From NCBI GenBank assembly GCA_950097015.1, contig CATNEN010000010.1, forward strand, positions 2,434,501 through 2,498,500: 64,000 nt of DNA, read 5' to 3'. The notes beneath the pieces are model-generated. The model made no database searches. It saw nothing but the letters and a program-made list of their open reading frames with translations, and had not been told where the DNA came from. How positions within the stretch are numbered: position 1 is the first letter of the stretch; every line of letters begins with the position of its first letter. Positions 1 to 9,799 of this stretch are shown piece after piece. The translations under genes and the position numbers were made by a program. Source of the DNA: Macrostomum hystrix (lineage: Eukaryota; Platyhelminthes; Macrostomidae).

Positions 1-374
1 TTTTAAATTGGGGGGAAGGAGTTATCGCCCCGCCTGTCGTTTGCCGCAAGGTAGTTATTATACTTATAGATATGCACAAATCATGGTAAAGTGTAAATCA
101 TGGTTTAGTCACTTTTTACTTACAAATACATATTACATTTATCATACAAATGAGCATCATGAGCATCAAAGCGACATCATGTGCATCGTATGATATGCAA
201 ATTCAGTTTTCTTTTGAATTAAACTGAATATTTTGATAAAAGTAACTAAGCTTTATTTGTCACGACGTGGCTATTAATGTTATAATATTTTACTGTTTGC
301 CTTTGTAAGCTTTAAGATACATTAGTTGGGATTCTAGTAGGCCTAATTAAAAAAATATAGGTCATTTTTTAGCT

Positions 375-439
375 ATATGTCCTATCTAGTCTATATAGAC
401 TATAGTCTATATGGTCTATATAGACTAGATAGGACATAT
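375..439. repeat. Perfect 26-bp hairpin (inverted repeat)
   Basis: Two perfectly complementary 26-base arms (375-400 and 414-439) are separated by a 13-base loop. The arms are AT-rich and built around the CTATATAG core. The sequence could extrude a cruciform or fold into an RNA hairpin. No gene is seen in the surrounding 1-500 bases, and no function is claimed. Confidence 0.9.
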
Positions 440-509
440 TAGGACTGAATTACTGAATAGGGCCTATGACAATACTTAGTAGCAGCCCTTACTCTATTTC
501 AGCTTGCCC

Positions 510-1160
510 TAGTTTGCAGGAATACAGGACAGTTCGGTAACAGTTCGGTAACACTCAAGGACAGTTCGCCAGTTCGATAACATACAGGAGACAGTTTGGT
601 AGGCCTAACACACTGGGGACAGTTTGGTAACAATTGAAAGTCAATAAAATCAATCTAGGTTTGTTCTAACAATGTATCTACTAGGCCTATCGTTGCTAGG
701 ACACAACTGACTGATGTTACTGATGTATCTGAAACTGACACGTCATTTAGAGTGTGTAAGTAGGGTAAAGGCTCGTTCAAAGGGATGTACAAAGGGATGA
801 AAAATTAGTGCAAATTGTGTGATCACACGAAATTTGGCCTCACTTGATGACTGTATGAATGGGCTTTAAGTGTGCTAGTTGGCTGCTGAAATACGATTTA
901 TTGTAGCATTGATATCAATATACAAGAATTGTATTTTATCCAAACTAAATATAAAATAATTTTGCAAAAAATCAATTGTTACCAAACTGTCCCTTGATAT
1001 GTTACCGAACTGTCCTGTGGTGTTACCGAACTGTCCTGTGGTGTTACCGAACTGTCCTGTGGTGTTACCGAACTGTCCTGTGGTGTTACCGAACTGTCCT
1101 GTGGTGTTACCAAACTGTCCTGTGGTCTTACCGAATTGTCTGTTACCGAATTGTCCTGCT
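510..1160. mobile_element. Foldback-like element with satellite-type terminal repeats
   Basis: The left side (about 520-638) has several copies of a GGACAGTTCGGTAAC-like word. The right side (971-1160) carries the same word in the opposite orientation, amplified into a 21-bp tandem array of about seven units (core GTTACCGAACTGTCC). A 22-bp stretch at about 616-637 is perfectly complementary to 971-992. Inverted arms made of short tandem units are the architecture of foldback transposons. No transposase is visible in the roughly 330 bp interior. It could instead be two independent minisatellite blocks in opposite orientation. Confidence 0.5.
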
Positions 1161-2351
1161 ACCGTTTGCAGCACTGGAAATGTACAAGGGCCTAGTATAC
1201 CGAGATCCCACAATTGGTCACAATCCCTGAATCTCTCTCTGAATTTAGCTTTGAGTCTCTTGCAAATATCCACATTACAGCATTATGGGCAGCATAATAG
1301 CAGACCATGCCACTAAGTACTAAAGTAGCTACTCTGATAGCAAATAGCTTTGCCTATATATGTCTGAAAATAATATTTGTAGAAATATTGCCTGCACTGT
1401 CTATGTATCTGCCCTGACTTGCTTATTTTCAGGCAGTGAATACTTTCACTGTGCCTTGGAGGTTGGCCCTGAAAGGCATAAATTGCATCACAAGCTCCTA
1501 GAAATCTCATCTCATCTCAAAATAACTTCTTGCATCCTTTAATTTAGAGGAATCACAATTTGACTATTTTTTGTATATATAGCAAACTAATGGAGACAAT
1601 AACAAAAGTGGGGAAAGTTTTTATTGCTAGCTAGTCAGAAAATACAATTTATTGGCTATTATATTTAATTTTAAAGTTTCGAAATACTATAAAAAATATT
1701 AACTAATTAACAATTGAATACACACTAGCACCTAAATTGTATATATAACCAAATTTAATTAACAATAGGATAAATTTTATTTTGGATGGTTTGTGGTAGA
1801 CTTTTAATAATAAAAAATGCATTTATATCTAAATAGAAATTATGTAATTGTTTTATAAAAATTAAATGTATTAAAAATTTTCTGCTTACCAATAATATAT
1901 TATAATAAAATATAATAATATTACATATGCTATACATTTTACTTTATAATTGTAATCATTTTTATAGCTACTGCATTAATTTTGATTAATTTTTAATGTA
2001 AATTTCGTTTAAACAGTTTTTGCTTCTGCAAAATATGTTTTTGTGTGATTACATGTATTAAAAAATTACTCTAAAAAGCCCCCTTTACCTTGCAAATACA
2101 AATTTGTAAATTTTTGTTATATTTTTAAAGAGTAAATTTAAATAGAAAATAAATAGCTTTCTTGCATAAATTTTCTAAAAAAATACAGTTTTCTCATTTT
2201 GACAATTGAGTGCTTTGTCAGTTCAATGTAGAAAACCAGTTCTAGTGATGTAAGTTAAATTAATAAATATATATGCTAAAAATATTCTTTGTATGTTTAT
2301 TCACTTTCAGATTCATCTCAGAATAACTTCCTGCATCCTTTAATTTAGAGG
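1161..2351. other. AT-rich spacer upstream of the UBXN7-like gene
   Basis: No coding region is supported here. A stretch of about 40 bases at 1511-1551 recurs almost unchanged at 2312-2352, directly before the ATG of the UBXN7-like gene, so the leader of that gene seems to have been duplicated once. The rest is AT-rich and without clear structure. Confidence 0.6.
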
Positions 2352-4493
2352 ATGACTGAGACAGAGAACTTCTGTGCTATAACAGGTACTTTTTAGTTTC
2401 TTTTTGTATAATTATTAGCCTATTCATTGGTTCATTGCAAATCACCGATGCTATTTGGAAAACCTGCATTAAATGTGTTTTCTACAATTTAATTTTGAGT
2501 AGTTTTAGCAGTCTGGTACTTCTGGTACTGGCAGTCAGATATTTTTGGTCATTAGTGTAAGAAGCTTAATTTCCATTTGCTTTGGTTAACCCGCTGTAAC
2601 ATGGGCACCAGCATGAGCTGTGTATGGGTTTGGGTGTGGTGGCCTCTCAAGTCTAAGGACTGAACAGCTGTAAACGGCCTTTAGCTGCTAATCAATTATG
2701 ACCTATGGCTAGCTGTACACACCCTTGGAAGCCCCGCACCCTAGCTTTGGCCTGCCTATTTTCTTCCATTTTCCTTTTAATCAGGTGCAACAGACACAGT
2801 CGCTGCCCAGTACTTGGCCGCCTGCAACAACAACCTGGAGATGGCGCTCAACATGTACATGGAGACCGGACCGCCCACCCCAGCCAATCACCACCATCGC
2901 CACCTGCGCGATCTCGATGGCCTAGCTGACGATAGCAACGGCGCCGACTCTGGCCTCGTTGCCACGCCGGAGCAGCTCGGCGACCGGGCGCCGATGCCGC
3001 AGGTTGTGGCGCAGCTGGCACCGAATGCTGGCGCCGCATTTGCTGTGGCAGGCAATGGCGGCGCCAGGCAGACTGTGCAGCCCTTTGCCGATCATCGGGC
3101 CGCTATGCTAGACGAAGCCGGAGCTGGCGGCAGCGGCGGCAACCATCGGGCAGGGAAGCGCAGCCTGCACGACTTGTACCGCCCGCCAACCAGCCTCATG
3201 CACCTGGGCAGCCTGGAGTCGGCAATGCAGCAGGCCAGGCTTGCCGGCAAATGGTTGCTGGTTGACCTGCAGGTAACGCGAAGGGCCAACGAAATCCTGT
3301 GAATAATGGCCTTCCAAATTCGGGTATGGGGAGGACCGTGTATTCGGGTATGGGCATGACTTAAATGTTAAAGTAGGCGGAAGTGACTTTGGTCAATAGA
3401 TTAAAGGAAGGAGCGGATGTGCCATTCTATAGATAAAAGAAAGGGGCGGATGTGGCAGTCTATAGATAAAAGAAAGGGGCGGATGTGGCAGTCTATAGAT
3501 AAAAGAAAGGGGCGGATGTGGCAGTCTATAGATAAAAGAAAGGGGCGGATGTGGCAGTCTATAGATAAAAGAAAGGGGCGGATGTGGCAGTCTATAGATA
3601 AAAGAAAGGGGCGGATGTGGCAGTCTACAGGCGATAGGAAGGAGCGGATGTGGCAGTCTACATATTTTAAAAGCGAGTCGCCGATCGCAAACTTACCGCC
3701 GACCGGCATGCCGCAGGATGTCAGCGAGTTCGGCTGCCAGCTGCTGAATCGCGACCTCTGGTCGGACCCGGCTGTTCAGTCAGTACTTGAGGCCAGCTGC
3801 GTGTTCCTTCAGCTGGACAGCCGTTCGTCCGCTGGCAACCGGTTCTCAGTCAATTACCGGGCGCCGAGCGGAGCACCTTTTGTAGCTCTGCTGGACCCGG
3901 TGACTGGCGAGCAGCGCCTGCGGTTTGTCCCCGGCCAGCTTCGCCACATCGACAGCTTTCTGGACCGGCTGACCGAGTTCCTGGCACATTTTGAGCGGCC
4001 GGAGTGCCTGCCGGAGCCCGAGGCGGATACTGCGATGGACGGAGAGGCACCGACCGCGGCCAAGCGGGCCCGATCAAAATCGCCCCCGCCGCCACCGCCG
4101 CCGCTGCCTGCGGAGAAGGGCGAAAATGGAGCTCATCGCACTGTTGAGCACGATGAGGAGGCCGAGGCTGAGCAACTTCGGCGGGCTGTGGCCGCGTCGC
4201 GCCTAGCCGATGGCCAGCAGGAACACCGGCGCTGGCTGGGCGACCCGGACGAGGCCGAGCGCTGTCGGCTGCTGATCCGCTACCCGGACGGCCGGCGTTG
4301 CTCCCTGGACTGGCCGGCAAGCAGCCGGCTGAAGGCGCTGATTGTCCTGCTGGCTGGCGAGGGCTTCCCCGCCGAGGACTACGAACTGCTGGCCACGCAT
4401 CCCAGGCGGCTGTTGTCCCAGCTGAAGCCTCTGGCCAGCCTCCGCGAGCTGGGACTCTGCCCCTCTGACACTGTGTACGTGCAGGCCAAGTAG
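2352..4493 (+). CDS. UBXN7: UBX-domain ubiquitin adaptor, UBXN7-like (3 exons)
   Basis: Exons are 2352-2385, 2785-3272 and 3717-4493, all with GT/AG borders and matching phases, giving 432 residues. The N-terminus reads ENFCAITGATDTVAAQYLAACNNNLEMAL across the first junction, the UBA-like start of UBXN7. A UAS thioredoxin-like domain follows, split by intron 2 (KWLLVDLQ then DVSEFGCQLLNRDLW). Next come a Pro-rich linker, a UIM-like helix (EEAEAEQLRRAVAASRLAD) and a C-terminal UBX fold from about residue 350 (CRLLIRYPDGRR to YVQAK). UBXN7 proteins link p97/VCP and cullin-RING ligases to ubiquitylated clients in nucleus and cytosol. Length is close to the human protein (about 490). Intron 2 contains a 33-bp minisatellite that keeps an open frame and could be mis-annotated as exon. 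Confidence 0.93.
3405..3655 (+). repeat. 33-bp minisatellite in UBXN7-like intron 2
   Basis: About seven copies of a 33-bp unit (core GATGTGGCAGTCTATAGATA) fill most of intron 2 (3273-3716). Because 33 is a multiple of three the array is open in frame with the downstream exon. Homology of the flanking residues to UBXN7 shows that it is spliced out. Confidence 0.9.
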
Positions 4494-4554
4494 TGCTGTG
4501 GCCAGCATATATGAATGCGTGCAATATTGCAATATCTGGTTCATGAGCCATCTA

Positions 4555-5290
4555 AATAGCCGAGTGTGGGTCATGACCAACCTAAATATCATGACCAACC
4601 TACGAGCGTATATGTCTTGACCAATCTAAATAGCCGAGTGTGGGTCATGACCAACCTAAATATCATGACCAACCTACGAGCGTATATGTCTTGACCAATC
4701 TAAATAGCCGAATGTGGGTCATGACCAATCTAAGTAGCCGAATGTGGTCATGACCAATCTAAATAGCCGAATGTGGGTCATGACCAATCTAAATAGCCGA
4801 ATGTGGGTCATGACCAATCTAAATAGCCGAATGTGGGTCATGACCAATCTAAATAGCCGAATGTGGGTCATGACCAATCTAAATAGCTGATTGAGTGTCA
4901 TGACCAATCTAAATAGCTGAGTGTGGGTCATGACCAACCTAAACGTCATGACCAACCTAAACGTCATGACCAACCTAAACGTCATGACCAACCTAAATGT
5001 CATGACCAATCTAAATAGCTGAGTGCGGGTCATGACCAATCTAGATAGCCGAGTGAGGGTCATGACCAACCTAAACATCATGACCAACCTAAACGTCATG
5101 ACCAACCTAAACGTCATGACCAACCTAAACGTCATGACCAACCTAAATGTCATGACCAATCTAAATAGCTGAGTGAGGGTCATGACCAATCTAAATAGCT
5201 GAGTGTGGGTCATGACCAATCTAAATAGCCGAGTGAGGGTCATGACCAATCTAAATAGCTGATTGAGTGTCATGACCACATCTAATAGCT
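4555..5290. repeat. Composite 30-bp / 18-bp minisatellite
   Basis: A 30-bp unit (core CATGACCAATCTAAATAGC) alternates with blocks of an 18-bp short form (CGTCATGACCAACCTAAA). The array starts about 60 bp after the UBXN7-like stop codon and may lie in its 3' untranslated region. Confidence 0.9.
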
Positions 5291-6055
5291 GATGTACAGT
5301 ATTATCCCCCTACCATAGATAGGTGCTGTTAATTTCGCTTTTCACTCGATGCACAGTTTTATAAAAGCTCAATATGAATGTACTAGCTTGTCAAGAAACT
5401 AGCATTGTCAATGCCATGATTTAATGTTTTAGGAATTCAAGTCCTGATTCTTAAACCCAAACCCGATGGATATTGTGCTGTATTTTGTTCAGTCTGCCCC
5501 GTGGTCATACAACAATGTAGGTAAGCTCTCCAATCAGCATTTTTCAATCGCAGTAACAGCGCTTTTGTTGCAGTAACTTATTTTTTGCCTATTCATAAGC
5601 CTTCTGTTTTATATTGTATGGTTATTGTATTGTATTAGAATGATTCATTTCTAACCCCGAATATTCGATTCCCAATTATCCTATTCAATTATATTGACTT
5701 CAGTTTATACTCAAATTTACGAGTATGTTTACAACAGATGGTAAGAAAATTATCCCCCATAAATTAAATGGGCCCTATAAAAATCCCTATACTCCGGATT
5801 CGAACCCTTGGAAAACTGGTTGGCAGCGCAGCCAGAGTCTTTCTTCACGGAGCGCACAGTTTCCCTCCTGAAACCCTTCCGCAGATTCAAAATGCCATTA
5901 TTCTGGTATTCATTTGCGCGAGGCTATCGATGCCACTGTCTGTACAGTGATTTGGGAATGTTTATTACAACTTAAATACATGCTTATTCTAATCATTTTC
6001 GATTCTCTGCATTGCTTGTCAATCAAGCCTGTGAGTCCGCTTCTTTGAAAATTCA
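5291..6055. other. Spacer without supported gene
   Basis: AT-rich sequence between two minisatellites. No ORF here resembles a known protein. A tRNA B-box-like word near 5800 (- strand) has no partner A box or acceptor stem. Confidence 0.5.
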
Positions 6056-7310
6056 GAAGGATGCTGTGATAATGTCAGACTGGGTAGGTCATGTTCAGCT
6101 GTGAGATCATGTCAGACTAGGTAGGTCATGTTCAGCTGTGAGATCATATCAGATTGGGTAGGTCATGTTCAGCTGTGAGATCATGTCAGACTGGGTAGGT
6201 CATGTTCAGCTGTGAGATCATGTCAGACTAGGTAGGTCATGTTCAGCTGTGAGATCATATCAGATTGGGTAGGTCATGTTCAGCTGTGAGATCATGTCAG
6301 ACTAGGTAGGTCATGTTCAGCTGTGAGATCATATCAGATTGGGTAGGTCATGTTCAGCTGTGAGATCATGTCAGACTAGGTAGGTCATGTTCAGCTGTGA
6401 GATCATGTCAGACTAGGTAGGTCATGTTCAGCTGTGAGATCATATCAGACTTGGTAGGTCATGTTCAGCTGTGAGATCATATCAGATTGGGTAGGTCATG
6501 TTCAGCTGTGAGATCATGTCAGACTAGGTAGGTCATGTTCAGCTGTGAGATCATGTCAGACTTGGTAGGTCATGTTCAGCTGTGAGATCATATCAGATTG
6601 GGTAGGTCATGTTCAGCTGTGAGATCATGTCAGACTAGGTAGGTCATGTTCAGCTGTGAGATCATGTCAGACTAGGTAGGTCATGTTTAGCTGTGAGATC
6701 ATGTCAGACTAGGTAGGTCATGTTCAGCTGTGAGATCATATCAGATTGGGTAGGTCATGTTCAGCTGTGAGATCATGTCAGACTGGGTAGGTCATGTTCA
6801 GCTGTGAGATCATATCAGATTGGGTAGGTCATGTTCATCTGTGAGATCATGTCAGACAGGGTAGGTCATGTTCAGCTGTGAGATCATATCAGATTGGGTA
6901 GGTCATGTTCAGCTGTGAGATCATGTCAGACTGGGTAGGTCATGTTCAGCTGTGAGATCATATCAGATTGGGTAGGTCATGTTCATCTGTGAGATCATGT
7001 CAGACTAGGTAGGTCATGCTACACTGGGTAGGTCATGCTACACTGGGTAGGTCATGTGAGAGTGGGTAGGTCATGCTACACTGGGTAGGTCATGCTACAC
7101 TGGGTAGGTCATGCTACACTGGGTAGGTCATGCTACACTGGGTAGGTCATGCTACACTGGGTAGGTCATGCTACACTGGGTAGGTCATGTGAGAGTGGGT
7201 AGGTCATGCTACACTGGGTAGGTCATGCTACACTGGGTAGGTCATGCTACACTGGGTAGGTCATGCTACACTGGGTAGGTCATGCTACACTGGGTAGGTC
7301 ATGTGCAGCT
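6056..7310. repeat. 37-bp then 19-bp minisatellite block
   Basis: About 25 copies of a 37-bp unit (core GGTAGGTCATGTTCAGCTGT) occupy 6056-7010, with two subtypes (GTCAGACTAGG and ATCAGATTGGG) in partly alternating order. A derived 19-bp unit (AGGTCATGCTACACTGGGT, about 15 copies) follows to 7300. The shared word GTAGGTCATG indicates that the shorter unit arose from the longer one. Confidence 0.92.
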
Positions 7311-7335
7311 GTTAGGTCATTATCAATGTCGGCTA

Positions 7336-7554
7336 ATGGAATTGCAGCATTTCGCAATGTCCGGCTGGGTGCGCATGACCATGGTGCTGGTGGAGAGCCT
7401 GGCTGGCACCGGACACACTCGGCTGGCATTCCGGCCGCGCACGTCGCCTACCAAGAAGGAGCTGGTGGCCTTCGACCCGCTGGTGCAGCGGGAGGTGCTC
7501 TACCGCGAGGTGAAGAAGTTGAGGACGCTGAAGAAGCACGGCTCCTCAGATTGA
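7336..7554 (+). CDS. MRPL33: Mitochondrial ribosomal protein bL33m
   Basis: The protein has 72 residues from ATG 7336, or 65 from ATG 7357, which gives a start closer to the family (MSGWVRM). It matches the whole of bL33m: VRMTMVLVESLAGTGHTRL aligns with the VRMVSEAGTG block, and FDPLVQREVLYREVKKLRTL with the DPVVKQRVLFVEKKKIRSL C-terminal block. bL33m is a small basic protein of the large mitoribosomal subunit. The ATTGCAG just before the second ATG could also be a splice acceptor, so a short upstream exon beyond the minisatellite is possible. The first in-frame ATG choice is uncertain; the family call is firm. Confidence 0.85.
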   Translation: MELQHFAMSGWVRMTMVLVESLAGTGHTRLAFRPRTSPTKKELVAFDPLVQREVLYREVKKLRTLKKHGSSD

Positions 7555-7846
7555 AGCTCGTCTCCCAGACCGCACGCGTCATATCCCTGTGTAGATAGCT
7601 CACGATAGTAATCAATGTTTTAAATAGCACAGCAATTATACTGTTTGCAAGTGGCCAATGCAGATTATTGGCAAATTAGTTTGTTTACAAAATACTGCGG
7701 TTTTTCTACTTTATTTTCTAATAGTCCATTATCAGCAGTAATAAAAGATTTATTGCTAGTCATAAAATAAGTTTGCCAGTTTTCCAGCTTTACTACTGTC
7801 CATCAGCCAATTCAGTAGTAATCGTAGCCTTTCCAGCCCACGCCGC

Positions 7847-8984
7847 ATGCTGAAGTGGCTGGAGAAGCAACGAAGCGTCTGGCGGGCCAGGCACCGCTGC
7901 CAGACCCGGGCCAGGCCGCACACCGTCTGCCTCCTCTGCTGCCGGGTTATTCGCGCCTGGGGCGCCGTCGGTCTCGGCCAGAGCGAGCTGTGCCACCCCA
8001 TGACCTGCCCGGATCATTTCTGCCACATCAACTGCATGCTGGCCTACATCGGGCGCAGCGACCCGGTCGGCGGTTCCCGCTGTCCGACCTGCGGCCGGCT
8101 GTTCCGCGAGCTCTGCTTCCACAAGATCCGCGCCGGCCGGCCCTGCGGCCAATGCCCGCTGGACGAGCTGGACTGCGAGCCGGCCGGAGCCGCCGCCGCT
8201 GCTGCCGCCACCGGCCTCTGGTGGCTGCTGCCTGCGCCCTTCGAATACGATTTGGACGATGGCGGCGGTGGTGGGGGAGGCAGCGGCAGTGGAATGAGTG
8301 AGGTAGATTGCATCTTGTGCTCAATCTTGTCTGATTAATTCCGTATCTCATTTAGACCCTTCAGTCCCTGACATTCAGTCCCTCAAATTCAGTACCTGAC
8401 ATTCAGTCCCTGACATTCAGTCCCTGACCTTCAGCCTCTGACCTAGGTCTCACCAGTCACGGAGCAGTGCCTAACCAACCCCACCGCTGATTTTCCAGCC
8501 CACTGGCCGAGCCCCAGCCTCGGCGTCCGACTCTCCCAGCGCGGCGGCCGCTGCCGCGGTAGCGCAGGAGCTCCGCCTGGCCACCTACATGCTGGACATT
8601 GGCAGCGACTGCGCCATCTGCTGCGATCGCATCGAGTCGGACGTCGGCGTGCCCGACGCCTGCTGTCACCAGTACTGCTACGCCTGCTTGGCCCGCTGGT
8701 GCCGCACCAGCCCCACCTGCCCCATCGACAGGAGGCCGCTGTCCCACATCTACATCAGGCCCAGTCCTGGCCAGCCGTTTGTTAGGAGAGTTCTGTTCAA
8801 CGGCGAGCCCGACCAGCAGCTCAGCTTTGTGCCGCACTTTTCTCAGCAACTGGCGGCTGCCGCGGCTGCGGCCTCGGGCAGCACCTGTGTCGACGTCAGT
8901 GACACCAGAGTCGTTAACAACAGCGAGGCGCCGACGGCGTCCGGGTTGTCGTCCGCATCGTCTGGCTCAGCGTCGCCGACTTAG
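7847..8984 (+). CDS. Double RING-finger protein (2 exons)
   Basis: Exons are 7847-8302 and 8499-8984, phase 0, giving 313 residues. Exon 1 encodes a Cys/His zinc module (CLLC, then CHPMTCPDHFCHINCM, then CPTC) of RING type. Exon 2 encodes a RING (CAIC, then CCHQYCYAC, then CPID) in which the last ligand is Asp, as in PHRF1- or RBX1-type RINGs. The C-terminus is Ala/Ser-rich. RINGs of this kind are usually E3 ubiquitin ligases; the substrate is unknown. An alternative donor (GTGAGG at 8298) would break the frame of the second RING, so the GTAGAT donor at 8303 is preferred. The intron holds a short 14-bp repeat (CATTCAGTCCCTGA). The 5' end may extend upstream, because CTTTCCAG just before the ATG looks like an acceptor. 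Confidence 0.72.
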
Positions 8985-9799
8985 TCATCGGCCGGGATCC
9001 TAATCATAGCCAAAACTGCACGCAGCAACTCGCCTGGCTCAGAGGCGTGAATTGCACATTTTTAGTTTAATTCTGAACTCGCTGCTCACTACTTGTGTCA
9101 GTAGTGCGCACATTTTCTGTGAGATATTTTCGCTTTTACTTTTTTTAGCGGCCAATATTAATTGCTATTGAGTGTAGGCGGAGGTAATCCTGTCTGCATG
9201 CCTAATACTGCATCGAAAATGTGTTATTCTGTGTTCTGAATCAGCACTGCGGTCTGCCGTGGCGACTATTTGTAAATAGAGTTTTGCGTATTTCTTATCG
9301 ATAGGTTTTCTAGTCAGCTGCTTCAATTCTAGTCCGCACTGTTAATGCTTTTGCATTCATAATTGCATTGATTGATTACTGCCGGTCTGCTTGCAGCTGC
9401 ATAGTCTGAGTGAGCTGGAGTGCCTAAATATGTTGCTTATTTAACTTTTGCTACTTTGCCATTGCATCTCAGTTACGCGGCGGGGATTTGAAATATAAAT
9501 TGAAGGGCTTGCGCGCCTCTGTCCAAAATGATCTTGTCGCTTGCCCGGCTTCTACAAGCTATTCTTGCTCTAGCGATGCCGTGACCTGTCTTCATTAGAT
9601 TTTGCTTTCTGTGCTCAGTGTAGGCTCAGTGTAATTATGTAGGCTCGAACCGGCGACCTCAACAATAGTGAGAGTTGACTTAAGAGCTGCGCATGACGAC
9701 GATTGTGAGCTGCTCAAGACTTCCAAGGCTAAATTTGCTCTGTTTGCCTGCTTGTTCCAGTCAGCGCTGCCAGCATTTACGCCTGGAAAAAGGCGGCAA
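8985..9799. other. Intergenic region between RING gene and DNAJC16-like gene
   Basis: Presumed 3' untranslated region and spacer followed by the promoter or leader of the next gene. No ORF is supported. A word resembling the 3' half of a tRNA (B-box GGTTCGAGCC on the - strand near 9640-9655) lacks a matching A box. Confidence 0.5.

Noticed and set aside
3417..3716. Repeat-encoded N-terminal extension of the last UBXN7-like exon
   Set aside because: UAS-domain homology continues directly from LVDLQ (3272) to DVSEF (3717); the repeat interrupts it and is flanked by GT and AG.
9590..9740. Possible tRNA gene on the - strand
   Set aside because: A B-box-like word is present, but no A box at the right distance and no acceptor stem pairing.
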